The position numbers were made by a program, and so were the translations under genes. From Phycomyces nitens (Eukaryota > Mucoromycota > Mucoromycetes > Mucorales > Phycomycetaceae), in the NCBI GenBank assembly GCA_022702545.1, contig JAHRBC010000008.1:1302001-1366000 (forward strand): DNA of 64,000 nt, in the 5' to 3' direction. Shown here one piece after another: positions 33,916-44,444 of the stretch. The notes below the pieces were generated by a model. That model did no database searches and was not told where the DNA came from. It saw nothing but the letters and a program-made list of their open reading frames with translations. How positions within the stretch are numbered: the stretch's first letter is position 1; every line of letters begins with the position of its first letter.

Positions 33916-35745
33916 ATGCTTTTATCCGATCTTCCTCGAGAAATAATAGAGCAAATTACGGAACTTCTTTCTCTTGAAGACAAAATCTCTTGCTCTCTAG
34001 TTTGCGAATCATGGAAAGAAATCTTTCAGGATTCCCTGCACTCTGATCTAGTGATAAACTTTTATTCATTAAACAGCCTTGTTAATCCTACCCAAGATGA
34101 TCAACTACCTTGCCTAAAAAATCGGTTAATTGTACGAAATTTAGATATAAGATGTTTTACAGAAGTAACAGACGAAAGGCTCTACATACTGCAACAAACA
34201 TTTCCGAATATAAAATATCTTCTAATTGAGTCAGGAGCAATGTTTCCAGAAAACTTTGGAGTTACTGCCGACTGGAATATTTGGAGATTATTGACAGAAC
34301 TCTACATTTCTTCGGACCAGAAACCTGTCCCTGACATCACTAAAAAACTCATGAAAACAATTCTGTGTTTACCCCTCTTGAGGCGACTGGAGATCAGTGC
34401 TAGTTATGTGAGCGATATACGAGCATCGTTCACATTAGACGACTTTGAAACAATTCACTCGCATTTAAAACACCTTGGACACTTGAGCCTACATTCGAAT
34501 CTGTTGACGCTATCCGAAACAGACATTGAAAGTATGACAAACGTATCACCGGCCACAAATATGGGAAGTCTGGGGATAACTTCTGAAAACACAGACCATC
34601 GATGGTTATGTTATTTTGCTCGTAAATATCCCAATCTACACACACTCGGATTCTCTGTATCAAACATTCTGCCTGAAATCGATGAAAAAAGAAGCGATAC
34701 GATAGCCTTGTTCCAGCAAGTGCCTCTGCCATTTCAAAGCCTAACAACATTGAATTTTGAATATTGTGATTGGGTTGGGAAAAATCATCTACTTTTCTGG
34801 GATATAATCCAATTTCCCAATATGCCGTTAAAACATTTAATGGTTTCCGTAAATTTGCCAATGTATGTCGCGTCTCCTGATAATCCTTGTCATATTCCCA
34901 AACATATTGCAGAAGTCTGTCTTACAGGATTCTCAAATACCATTGAAACATTTAATCTGGAATGTCCACGTATATTTTCAACCCAAATCGACCTTGCAGA
35001 GATAAAGAACAGCCTTTACAATCTAGTTGAACTGAGAATTATCTCTTCCACATTTGTTGAAATTGATATCCTTCTATGCGCAGCACCTCGCTTGAAATCA
35101 CTTGCAGTCGACAGAAGTTGTATCATAATTAAAGACGAACTCTACAATTCAAACAGATTTGGGCTCCAGAAGTTCATAGTATATCGCACAGATATTACAT
35201 CAGATGCTCTTCGGTTCCTTTCATTCCACTGCAGAAGTTTGAATCAATTGAATTTGAGCAGCTCATCAATATACGGCAGTTTTAAGATACCTGGGTGCCA
35301 GTTTATCGATATGTCTTATACCAAACTAAAGATATTATATATGAAAAATACAAGATTTGTTATACAAGATAGCGACGAATGTCCCGAAAACTTGGATATA
35401 ACTCTCATTACTCGACCAATTGACGATGTTCCTCCAAAACAAGACTACGATCCTAATGTATTGCCAGTTGTTGGTGGTGGTTTACCTACCAAATCTTATT
35501 ATGATTGGTTTCACACCAATTTTAATAAAGAAATGTGGCATATCTCATCAGAACAAGGCTCCCGTGTCGAGACATTTGTTTTAAACTACGAAGAAAACAA
35601 AATAATCACTAGCAAGAGTGACCTTGATGAAAGTGAAGGAGATCCAGACGTTATTTGCGACAGCAATTGTGTTTTTGGATATACAAAGTTAAAACTTGGT
35701 TATGTAGCTAAGTTTTTGATCGAGTTTTCTAAAAAAGACGAATAG
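33916..35745 (+). CDS. F-box/LRR-like protein 5
   Basis: Single exon, 609 residues, the same length as gene 1; the only plus-strand member of the block. The F-box spans residues 3-45 (LPREIIEQITELLSLEDK, SLVCESWKEIFQDSLH). The body carries leucine-rich segments, the anchor DHRWLCYFARKYPNLHTL and the block YNSNRFGLQKF; the tail is GYTKLKLGYVAKFLIEFSKKDE. An in-frame ATG 69 bp upstream (33847) exists but lies only a few bases behind the TATA-like box, and the paralogues start at the second ATG, so 33916 is used. Against pseudogene 4 the first ~100 coding bases are identical, after which replacements are dense and mostly change the residue. Likely the functional member of the palindromic pair. 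Confidence 0.86.
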   Translation: MLLSDLPREIIEQITELLSLEDKISCSLVCESWKEIFQDSLHSDLVINFYSLNSLVNPTQDDQLPCLKNRLIVRNLDIRCFTEVTDERLYILQQTFPNIKYLLIESGAMFPENFGVTADWNIWRLLTELYISSDQKPVPDITKKLMKTILCLPLLRRLEISASYVSDIRASFTLDDFETIHSHLKHLGHLSLHSNLLTLSETDIESMTNVSPATNMGSLGITSENTDHRWLCYFARKYPNLHTLGFSVSNILPEIDEKRSDTIALFQQVPLPFQSLTTLNFEYCDWVGKNHLLFWDIIQFPNMPLKHLMVSVNLPMYVASPDNPCHIPKHIAEVCLTGFSNTIETFNLECPRIFSTQIDLAEIKNSLYNLVELRIISSTFVEIDILLCAAPRLKSLAVDRSCIIIKDELYNSNRFGLQKFIVYRTDITSDALRFLSFHCRSLNQLNLSSSSIYGSFKIPGCQFIDMSYTKLKILYMKNTRFVIQDSDECPENLDITLITRPIDDVPPKQDYDPNVLPVVGGGLPTKSYYDWFHTNFNKEMWHISSEQGSRVETFVLNYEENKIITSKSDLDESEGDPDVICDSNCVFGYTKLKLGYVAKFLIEFSKKDE

Positions 35746-35954
35746 TCTTGCGTTTGTTCCTAAAAATAAAAGAAATATTTTAAAATACATCAAAACTTTT
35801 AAATACACAATAAGATCACTGTAGTGTTGCTTGACTTTTTTTTTTATATAGAAAAATAGATTGAACATGTTACCCGCCCTATGAATGTGCGGGGAGGATT
35901 GTGAATGGTATTGAGTATTGTGAAAGTGTCAAAAAATGTCAAATGTTTTGTGTG

Positions 35955-36230
35955 ATATACAAGCCTCAATTGAGTAAGCCCAAAATCCACAGCTGGTTTC
36001 CTGTTACTACCTGATAATTTAAAGTCAACATCTTAATAGTTAATAAGTACATGTACCATTCATACTGCTACAGTGATAGCTAACCGTTACATGACAGAAA
36101 CTTTTAATTACAAGAGAATTTGAATAATAGTATATTAACAGCCGTAATACTCCTTTAATAAACAATACTCTCACAGTATTCTTATTTTCCTTACAAGATA
36201 CCAACAGACCATATACCTCACTTAGCAACA
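35955..36230 (+). repeat. Possible solo LTR, copy B
   Basis: Similar to 19171-19461: shared blocks include CATACTGCTACAGTGATAGC and CAATACTCTCACAGTATTC, an AATAAACAATACTC run and the end CCATATACCTCA. It begins at TGTGATATAC immediately after the conserved 3' flank of gene 5 (TGTTTTGTG). Coding sequence is absent. Confidence 0.45.
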
Positions 36231-37451
36231 GATAATATAAATGAGTTTATCTCTCTTTCTACTCACCCTCATAAGATCCAATTGGACAGTATTGGGCAAT
36301 TGTAAGAACCAATAAATGTAAAAAAAAAAAATTAACGCTAGCCAAGATTTTCATACACAAATACTTGAGGCATGTATCATTCTGAAAATATCGATTCAAT
36401 AAAAAGTAGTACTATACTTGATTACACAAGTCTTTTAATGAATGTTAACGAAACAACCAATTGAACCCACAGCCAGTTTATGTATTTTCTTTCAAAAAAA
36501 AAAAAAAAAAAAAAAGGTCCAGATCCACTTTGGCTGCTCTGATATAGATCCCAAGAAAAAGTTTTGGTTATAACTTTGGGGCCTATTTCGTTTTATTTCA
36601 CCTTTATTGCTTTCAATTGTTTTTGATAAAGGTTATCCAACATACTTTTATGGTCATGAATATTGACAAACTCATAGTGTTTGACTTTTACAGGTCTTTT
36701 TACAAAAGGATCAACGACGCCTCATAAAGAGATGGAATGACCTGAGTTGGTGTAACATACCTTTTATAGAGCACCTTTTAAATGATTTTTTTTAAATGAT
36801 TTGAAGACATTTGGCTGTGACTTGAATTGTAGCCTATCATTATGCTACTCTTTAGATATCATAGTCTTTAAAGTACTTGCAAAAAGGCCAAAATCGAATT
36901 TAATAAATGGTAAAAGCTCGGTGCCCTTTCCAGAAAACTCGTTTGGTATATTCTTCCTGACGCTCATTATGCACACCAAACACACTTCTTGGAGACATGG
37001 CCGCTGAACATAATATTATTGGAGTACATGAAGAGTCAAAATATCAGCAAAAATAAAAATCAAAGTGAAGCAAGTAGCTTGCGAGTATAAATCCAATTCA
37101 ACTTTAAGTGATCATGGAAAATATATTTCAACATTTTGCAATCGTCTTTATCACAACCAGCAAACCAAACGCTGATTTGTAGTAGTCAAGGTTGTCCTCC
37201 TCATAAGCCAATAAAGTTTCCAAGGTGAAGATTTCATCAGTGGGCTCAGAGTGTCTGTCATGGCTCATCTTGACCTTTCCCACTTGAAATACACTCCGAC
37301 ATCAGAAATCAGCGTCATCCAAAAATACATATTTTTTTTTTCAGCACCACATTTGTTATTTTTCCCAGAACCTCTTCCAACTTGCTACTCTTGCCATCAA
37401 GAGACATAAAAAAATCAAAGGCCCATCTCCTAGACACAAGTTACCCGACCT
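36231..37451. other. Intergenic, low-complexity
   Basis: Contains a run of about 26 A at 36493-36518, possibly the tail of a retrotransposed sequence, and several A/T homopolymers. No ORF with recognisable motifs. Confidence 0.45.
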
Positions 37452-38373
37452 TGAGCGTGGTGGCAGAATTTTGACGGGTTAAGACCAACCATACCCCAAC
37501 GGATATTCCATAAATGAACATCCCTCGATCGACAATTAACACCACCATCAAACGCTGGAAAGAAATTGGTACAGCTAATACGAGACCTAGACCTGGAAGA
37601 CCAAAAAAACTTGGCGTCACAGATGTTACCGGCTGTTTGTTGTGAGGTGGAATCCGTTTGAAAGTTTTTCATACCACCAAGGAAATTTGGCAGCCGCAAG
37701 TGTCATTGTCTGTAGAGAGACAGTTATCAGATATCTAAGAGCAAAAGGCTTCAGATCTTACAAGCCTGTATCAAAGCCTAGCCTTACCATTAAACAGAAG
37801 AAGAATCGGCTGCGTTAGGGAGTGGCTCTGACCCATCTGTGATACGTAAACCTGGCGAGAGACACCAAGAAAGACATACCCTTACAACGGAGAAGTATGG
37901 AAAAGGCTCTGTCATGGTATGGGGCTGTTTCATGGCTGGTGGTCTTGGCCCTTTATCGTTTCTTAGTGTCTGTTAACCAAGACGCCTATGTCAACTGTTT
38001 GTCCAAGGACTTCAATCCATGGTACCAGAAATTGAACGAGGAACATGACACAATATTTAGATTCCAAGAAGATAGCGCCAGCTGTCATACTGGCTCGTAT
38101 ACGACATGGTGGAAGAATCGTTGGGAAATTCAGTGATTTGACTACTGGCCATCCCAAAGTCCAGATCTCAACCCGATCGAACATGTTTGGCATGCTTTAA
38201 AGGCCAAGGTTCAAGAGAGGAAAGGGTCTATTAAAAATGTTAATGACCTCAAGGCTTGTATTCTTCGGGAGTGGGAGTGGTTAGACCCTGAAGTACTGTA
38301 TACTCTTGTCGTAAGTATGCCTGAAAGAGTAAGAGCAGTTATAAAGGCTCATGGTGGCCACACCATATATTAA
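37452..38373 (+). pseudogene. Tc1/mariner-type transposase, decayed
   Basis: Frame-broken transposase. The N-terminal helix-turn-helix piece reads IPRSTINTTIKRWKEIG followed by GRPKKLGVTD (about 37515-37625). After frameshifts and stops come the catalytic pieces: GSVMVWGCFMAGG (about 37900), FQEDSASCHTG with the second Asp (about 38070), and WPSQSPDLNPIEHVW with the closing Glu (about 38145-38195), the DD34E arrangement of Tc1-like elements. It ends at TAA 38371-38373 after AVIKAHGGHTIY, a typical Tc1 C-terminus. Terminal repeats were not identified. Inactive. Confidence 0.8.
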
Positions 38374-39029
38374 TATCTCTTTTTCTTATTATTTTATCAA
38401 AATATATATACTAATTAAAGTATAAATCCAAAGTTCCAATGTGCTTTGTGTCTAAAATATGTGGGATAAAGAAGTTGATGTCTAGTTTCTTTTTGAATTG
38501 GAAAATGAATAGCTGGTTCCTGTTATTGGAGTGTACTACCCAGAAGCCAAGGTTTCATATAGTCTTTGGTGTAAACACTCTTTAAAATATGGGCAATCGA
38601 GTGCCATTATCAATAAAGGAATGGGAAAATATAAAAAAAAATACAAGGGTTCACAATATAAAACCTTTGGACCGCTGTATTAAAGCCGAAATCCCTTTTG
38701 AAATTGCCATACGGATTGTCGTTTGCCAAGAAAGGCTAGCTCACAAGTGCATGAGCCCTGCAATTATTTTATCAAATGTCACTTGGAAACAAATATTCAT
38801 GTCTATCATGAAAACTAATATTATTCAATAATTGACCATTGATTTATCACAAGAACAACAGGGAAACAAATACATTATATCCATGCTTAGTACCTTGTGT
38901 GAATGTAACAAGATAATGAAACCTAGGAAGTTTATTCAGAACAAACAATCCTGACCGCCAAATCAAACCTTTCAGTATAAAGAGAAATGTGTGTGAAGAT
39001 TATATTATACCCAAGGATATCGTGTCACT
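38374..39029. other. Intergenic between transposon relics
   Basis: AT-rich. One 80-codon ORF (38589-38831, plus) starts MGNRVPLSIKEWENIKKN; it may be a relic of a transposase N-terminus but I cannot place it. Confidence 0.35.
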
Positions 39030-39400
39030 TTGAACACGGACCATCTTGATGTTGTCTCCACTTTATTTAAAGTGATAGGTGCTCTCAGAGCCACGCTTTA
39101 TTTTCTGTTTTTTTTTAATAAAATCTTGATTTCTATTTCTTCCTTATATCTTTTGGCCCAAGCATGTACTCCTTTTGTTTTGTTTTGTTCTTGGGAGGGA
39201 ATAATATACAATGTGATAAATATACTAAATTCATCATTCATAAGCCCAGGATACGGTGATATCACCAAGTACCAAAACTGACTGGACCAAAGACCTATTC
39301 TTATTATTTGAGGAGGCAGAAACTCTGGCTGTGTTATCATCCATTCTTTGAGACGAAAAATCTCCAAAAAAAATGTTATTGACACAGTGGATTCTTTAGG
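39030..39400 (-). mobile_element. DIRS-type retrotransposon fragment A
   Basis: The minus strand encodes RLKEWMITQPEF, LWSSQFWYLVI and AWAKRYKEEIEIKILLKK. The corresponding segments occur in fragment B (TPFWTSQFLYLMI; TKRNREEIEIKILLKN). In DIRS elements this region follows the RNase H and methylase-like domains. It is truncated on both sides and out of frame in places. Confidence 0.55.
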
Positions 39401-39599
39401 TCTTTATCAACGATTAGTGAACAGTACGCTGAGTGATAAAAATTAAAGAAACATTTTATAGTCTGAAAAACTTTCAAAGAAACCTCACATTCATACATCA
39501 AAAAAGATTGGAAATAATAATAATAATAATATAATGCGAATAAAAAATTTAGAATGGATACAAAGGAGCTTTTTCTTTCAAAATATATAATAATATTAA

Positions 39600-40290
39600 G
39601 TATCTATTAATGTTTTGTTGGACCACCTTTGCCATCAGTGACTGTCTTGCACCTTTTATGTATACTAGAAATTAGTCCTTCCAAGTATTCCTTAGGAATA
39701 CATCTCCACTCCCTCTCCACTCCCTCTCCAAAGCATGTGTGATATGATATAAACTATCAAGTTATATCTTTTGGATTTGATTCTTTTGTCAATATATTCT
39801 CAAAGGTGCTCAATTAGGTTGAGATCAGGGCTTTGGGCTGGTCAGTTAGATAAAGGTTTCAACCTGTGCTGTTTCTTCCTCACCATAGTCAGCTTGCTTA
39901 CATGTCATCTGGAGCTGTTCTCTTCTTATTTTAAGCATCTCCAACTAGTTTTTTTTTCCTTAAATCTAACAAGGGAAACAGGATATCCCTCTTCCAAGAT
40001 CCGAATGTACTTTTTGGTATCCATTTTTCCTGGCACAAATTTTAGATATCTGGCACCCTTGCCAAAGAAACAACCCCAAGCCATTACAGAATCACCTCCG
40101 AACTTTATGGTTGGTGAGATGAAAGTGGATAAAATACCAGTTCTGATGTATGTATGGATGCAGACTTTCTCAGAACTAACATTGTCTGTGTTGGATCCTT
40201 CATGATCTCCCAAATAATTTTTTTGTCCCTCTACGTAAGATTCAGTAGTCTTTTTGTGTTCTCAATTCTCTTGGGTGAGCCAATTTTTCT
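39600..40290 (-). pseudogene. Second Tc1/mariner-type transposase, decayed
   Basis: Minus-strand relic: FGGDSVMAWGCFFGKGARYL and KFVPGKMDTKKYIRILEE (within 39926-40213), then, in another frame, PAQSPDLNLIEHL (about 39795-39835) and a terminal EYLEGLISSIHKRCKTVTDG-like end (about 39610-39690). Two Trp codons of the PAQSPDLN block are now TGA. A short duplicated CACTCCCTCTC sits at 39708-39728. It is a different subfamily from the copy at 37.5 kb, judged by the residues around WG and PDLN. Confidence 0.72.
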
Positions 40291-40644
40291 GTAATACTAA
40301 AGTACTCTTGTTTACAACAAGCTTTCTAACATTGAAAATATAAATAATAGATAGAATGGTGTACAAGTACAGAGTAGTAGTGTATTATACGATATAAAAT
40401 ATTGATCATATAAAAAAAGAGAGCATGAAAAACTGCTTGTAAGTAAAGATGCTTTTAAGTAATAGAAAGATACAATAGGTAAGAATGGACGTGAAATGAA
40501 TATAGACAGAGAATAAAGTGCTAAAGGTACCAAAATATTAGGTATTCATAATCAGTTTAATTAGAGAACAATAATTGAAATCTGAAATATCAATCAAAAA
40601 ATAATACACCTGAATAAATTTTACTTTTTATTTGATACTATTGT

Positions 40645-42438
40645 TTATCTAATGTCTTTGATACGAAAAAAATGGTTCTTGACAGATTTAAACCGAAATA
40701 CAAAAACACCATATTGTAAATCTTTTTTCCAGAATCTTCTTTGTACAAAACCATAGTAATCTTTTCTAATATTTTTTCGCTCTTTTCCACGCTTCTGCCT
40801 GCGAGTAAAATCTTTGAGATATCTCTGACTAAATTCGATATCACGTCTTCCAAGCTCCCATTTCGAAATCTTTTCTTCTCTGTTTGTTCTGTCACTGTAC
40901 ACATGATACCAGTTTATTCGAGGTAACTGTTGAGTTGTTTGAAATGTATCAGTGTCGTTCTCCATCTGTTCAATTATGTGGTGTCTGGGAAAGATTGTGA
41001 GACTATGTAAAAATTCATCCGTATATGTAAATATAAATGTATCCAAATTTGCCATTGACATGTCGAAAATCACTTGTCCAGTTTTAGCATAATATTTATG
41101 CCCACCATATTCCTTTGCAATTTCATTATAGTAAATATCAATGAACGTCATATGTTTTAGTTGGTTGCAACGGATGGATAGATAATGAAGGGTGTCTTTG
41201 GTGATATCTGAATCTTTTATTTTCAGTTTCTGTAAAGGATGTAGAGTGTATGTATGCGGGTTGGCTGAGAGAGAAAACTCGATATTGTTGACAGATAATG
41301 AACGCAAGGCTGGGAAGCACTCCAAGATTTCATCTACTTTAATCATGGTAAAATCTCCGGTTATGCATAACGTGACTAGTCTTGGGCAAACAGAAAAACG
41401 TATTACTCCACGTGTACACCTGTCAATCTTCAAAAACTTTAATGATTCGGAAATAGGCTGTGTACATCTGTATACATCATAGTCTTTCAAAGTAATATAA
41501 TAACATAGCACAACATGTTCGATGTTTGTGTCAAAGTGCCCGAGAGTTTCAAAGAATGTAAACCATGAAGACATATCATGATCTTGAAACAATAAAAATG
41601 TCTTTTTTAAGCAAGGAAAGAACTGGTCGAGTGTTGAAAGCAATTGAAGGTCTGGATGGTATTGTTGATATCTATATTCGGGTGAAGTATCAAATTCATC
41701 ATAATGAGAACGTCCAACAATGAGATGCTGTAGATTTGGATACTTTAATGCAAAGTAGAATAACCAATGAGTGTCGACATCATTATAAAATTCTATTTCT
41801 GTCATGGTTTGTGCTGGCTCGACTGCTTTGATGTTTTCAATTTCATCTCTTGTTATTGGCTCGAAATATAAATTGTGCCTTAGATACTCCAATCGTGGCA
41901 GATGGTAGTGAAGAGATTCAAAGTCATTCCATGAAATGGAGGGTTGTTCGCGTGAAAAATATATTCGGTCAAGTGTGAAATGAACAAGACAAGGCAATAC
42001 CGACAGATTTGTGAATAGACTCGGAAAGGATGGTGATTTAAAGGTATCCTTAATTCCTATGTGCAGATGGGTCAAGTTCTTCCAAAGACTCCAATCCATT
42101 ACTTCTGAAAAATCGAAGTCATCTGGTTCATAATCATGGAATTGAACATATCTTATCCTTGGGAAAGATCGCTGAATTTCCGGAAGACTGTCATAGTCAT
42201 ACAAATAACCTTCATGAAACTCCACTGCCCATACACGGTGCGCATTATTCAGAAGTGCTCTGTTAGACATCGCTTTGTTGGTATACGTTTCGGTCTCTTT
42301 AATCTCCAATTTTCCCCAATAGGCATCTAGAAATGGTTCTTTCCAATGTTTGCAGACGAGTGTACAGTGACGTTGATCTTCTTTATCAATAAATGTTCCA
42401 ATATACGAGAGAATATTAGGTGGTAATGTTGATGCCAT
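40645..42438 (-). CDS. F-box protein 6, divergent
   Basis: Single exon, 597 residues, intact, ATG at 42438. The F-box is at residues 4-45 (LPPNILSYIGTFIDKEDQ, TLVCKHWKEPFLDAYW), followed by a leucine-rich body with LRR-like strands (FPRIRYVQF, LKYPNLQHLIV, FPALRSLSVNNIEF) and a basic C-terminal tail rich in Lys/Arg (~540-597). It has the same architecture and length as the five block genes but little residue identity outside the F-box, and lacks the PPKQDYD and GYTKLKLGYVA landmarks. It also lacks their shared upstream module; a (GA)n-like run lies directly upstream at 42449-42464. An older relative, not part of the recent amplification. Presumed SCF substrate receptor. Confidence 0.82.
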   Translation of the reverse strand: MASTLPPNILSYIGTFIDKEDQRHCTLVCKHWKEPFLDAYWGKLEIKETETYTNKAMSNRALLNNAHRVWAVEFHEGYLYDYDSLPEIQRSFPRIRYVQFHDYEPDDFDFSEVMDWSLWKNLTHLHIGIKDTFKSPSFPSLFTNLSVLPCLVHFTLDRIYFSREQPSISWNDFESLHYHLPRLEYLRHNLYFEPITRDEIENIKAVEPAQTMTEIEFYNDVDTHWLFYFALKYPNLQHLIVGRSHYDEFDTSPEYRYQQYHPDLQLLSTLDQFFPCLKKTFLLFQDHDMSSWFTFFETLGHFDTNIEHVVLCYYITLKDYDVYRCTQPISESLKFLKIDRCTRGVIRFSVCPRLVTLCITGDFTMIKVDEILECFPALRSLSVNNIEFSLSANPHTYTLHPLQKLKIKDSDITKDTLHYLSIRCNQLKHMTFIDIYYNEIAKEYGGHKYYAKTGQVIFDMSMANLDTFIFTYTDEFLHSLTIFPRHHIIEQMENDTDTFQTTQQLPRINWYHVYSDRTNREEKISKWELGRRDIEFSQRYLKDFTRRQKRGKERKNIRKDYYGFVQRRFWKKDLQYGVFVFRFKSVKNHFFRIKDIR

Positions 42439-42739
42439 TGAGATAAATAGAGAGAGAGAGAGAGAAAGTAATAAAATATAATATCAAGTGTTTTATACCT
42501 TTTCTCTTGTCAAACGTAGTACTATTTTAAGCCACCTTATACATCTTCCATGTATTCTTACTTTTACAAGCCATTACTATCGAATTGATAATGGTTATAT
42601 AACTGCCTTTGGTTTTGATATCATTTTAACCTATACATCTATCCTTTACCTTGAATACCAAAGCTCACCTTCATGGATATATTAAAATATGCTTGTGTAT
42701 CTACATGAAACACTGTATCCACAAATAATAAATCCTTGG
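42439..42739. other. Upstream region of F-box gene 6
   Basis: AT-rich, a GA-rich run at the start, and no shared F-box module. Nothing else recognised. Confidence 0.4.
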
Positions 42740-44400
42740 CATATTTGTAATATCATGGTTCCTGCGGTCATAGCCACTTGGATCCCGTACAGTTAAGCAT
42801 CTTAATGTTGGCTCAACTTTATCTAATATGATAGATACTCTTGGAGCCACGCTTTATTTTTTGTTTTTTAATAAAATCTTGATTTCTATTTCTTCCCTAT
42901 TTCTTTTGGTCTAAGCATATATGGTGCATTCGGACTTAGATATCAACTTTTTTACGCACTTTTCAAAAGCCTAAGACTTTTGCAAAAATAGATATATCAA
43001 AAATCTGAGCCGCGCATTGGAAAGCCATGGCATTGATTAATGTATCCCACGGCTTCATTTTTAATTAAATGGCGTTAAAGAAAAGCCTTAGTGTTTTAAA
43101 GATATGCTAGTAAGCGACAATTACATAGCGGAGATCATAATTTTCATGAAATTGAAACAGGCTGAAGGGCTATTGTCGGAAATTTAAAAAATATATGAGG
43201 AAAAACGCAGGTCACGTGTTTGTGACTTCGTATTTTTGTACCTGATCAACCGAAAGGTAGTCAAAAAAAAGGTTAAATATGTATAAATTTTATATAATAC
43301 ATTCGGACTTTAATATCAACTTTTTCACATACTTTTTAAAAGCCTAAGACTTTTGCAAAAATGAATTTATAAAAAATCTGAGCCGCGCGTTAGATAGCCA
43401 TTGTACTGTTTACTGTATCCCGCGGCTTTGTTTTTAATTAAAAAGCTTTAACAAAAAGTCTTATTGTTTTAAAGATATGTCAAGTGTATTCGGACTTTGA
43501 TATAAACTATCACATATTTTTTCAAAAGCCTAAGACTTTTGCAAAAACGAGTTTATAAAAAATTCAAGCCGTGCATTAGATAGCCATAGTATTGATTAAT
43601 AGATCCTGCGGCTCCATTTTTAATTAAATAGCTTTAACAAAAAGCTTTTGTGTTTTAAAGATTTGCTAGTAAGAGACGGTTACATAGCGGAGATAATAAT
43701 TATATTTTGCAGTATCTCGGATTTTAAATATCATTATCTTTTATCTACGGAGTTTTATCAAACGAAATTGAAACAAATTCGACAAAAGTCGAAAGTTAAA
43801 GCTAAATGCACCATATCTTTATGACAATTAGGTCTTGTAGGTTAGTTCTCAATATCATCAGGTACAAAAACTGACTGGTCCAAAAGGGGGTCATCAATAC
43901 TACTTGTTGGATCCTTTGTTTCTTCAGTTAGTGTATTGCCTTTTGAATAAACTTCCACGGGGGTTCAAGTACAATCCCTTTTTGAGCTACCTTTGTTGAA
44001 ATGCATCTTGCGCCTTGGCCAGGGAATCCGGGTGAAGACTCCGATATCTCTTGAGCTGGTTGTTGTGGTACACTCCAAAGACATTCATTCTCAGTGGGCC
44101 ACACTGTTTTTATATTTGTAGGAACAACTTCTTGGGAATTGCTTGTTCGTAGAGACGAATCTGTTTACCGGACAGTTGGTCGGTCATGGTTTCCTCGAAC
44201 CCAACAGTTTGTTGGTAGGCTACTCTTATATGGTGTTTGTTGCAAAGACCTTAGATCATTACGGCAAGCTCTTGTAGCTAAAAAATGTTCTGTGCCGCTA
44301 AACTTGGTTTTATATTTGAGTGCCGTAGTGTTGCCTATGAAAACCTTTATTGTGCAGTTTTCCAATCTTGTGGCATGCATCTTCAAGGCATAATAAACTG
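42740..44400 (-). mobile_element. DIRS-type retrotransposon fragment B, split by an insertion
   Basis: Read on the minus strand from 44400: RNase H-like pieces (VFIGNTTALKYKTKFSG), then YEQAIPKKLFLQI, QLKRYRSLHPDSLAKAQDAF, an NPPW-like motif seen only after a one-base frame change (about 43960), and TPFWTSQFLYLMIL. The sequence resumes beyond the inserted element with TKRNREEIEIKILLKN (about 42860-42915). The NPPW-type methylase motif after RNase H is characteristic of DIRS elements. Heavily decayed; many stops. Confidence 0.58.
42919..43816. mobile_element. TIR element with internal ~180-bp repeats
   Basis: 898 bp bounded by 12-bp perfect terminal inverted repeats (ATATGGTGCATT and AATGCACCATAT), inserted into DIRS fragment B, whose coding resumes on each side. 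It contains no ORF of note. Inside are three copies of a repeat starting ATTCGGACTT at 42928, 43311 and 43488, each with AAAAGCCTAAGACTTTTGCA and TTTTTAATTAAA blocks. Copies 1 and 3 are both followed by a further related stretch (TTACATAGCGGAGAT). A non-autonomous DNA element (MITE-like) is the best fit. Confidence 0.65.
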
Positions 44401-44444
44401 AAAGAAACAGTGAATTGACAAGACTTTTTATATATATATCACCA

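Larger units (their letters stand above)
32717..35745. repeat. Right arm of large inverted repeat
   Basis: Mirror of the left arm; carries intact F-box gene 5 and its complete upstream module (33340-33910 equivalent to 15284-15860 of unit A, inverted). Downstream of gene 5 the sequence (35746-35950) resembles the 3' flank of genes 1 and 2 rather than that of gene 4. Confidence 0.9.

Noticed and set aside
38589..38831. 80-codon ORF MGNRVPLSIKEWENIKKN
   Set aside because: Possibly a transposase start, but too short and isolated to call.
42754..42800. 5S rRNA-like words (GGTCATAGCC, GGATCCCGT, AGTTAAGC in order)
   Set aside because: The spacing between the words is far shorter than in 5S rRNA, and the same stretch reads on the minus strand as coding sequence shared with DIRS fragment A.
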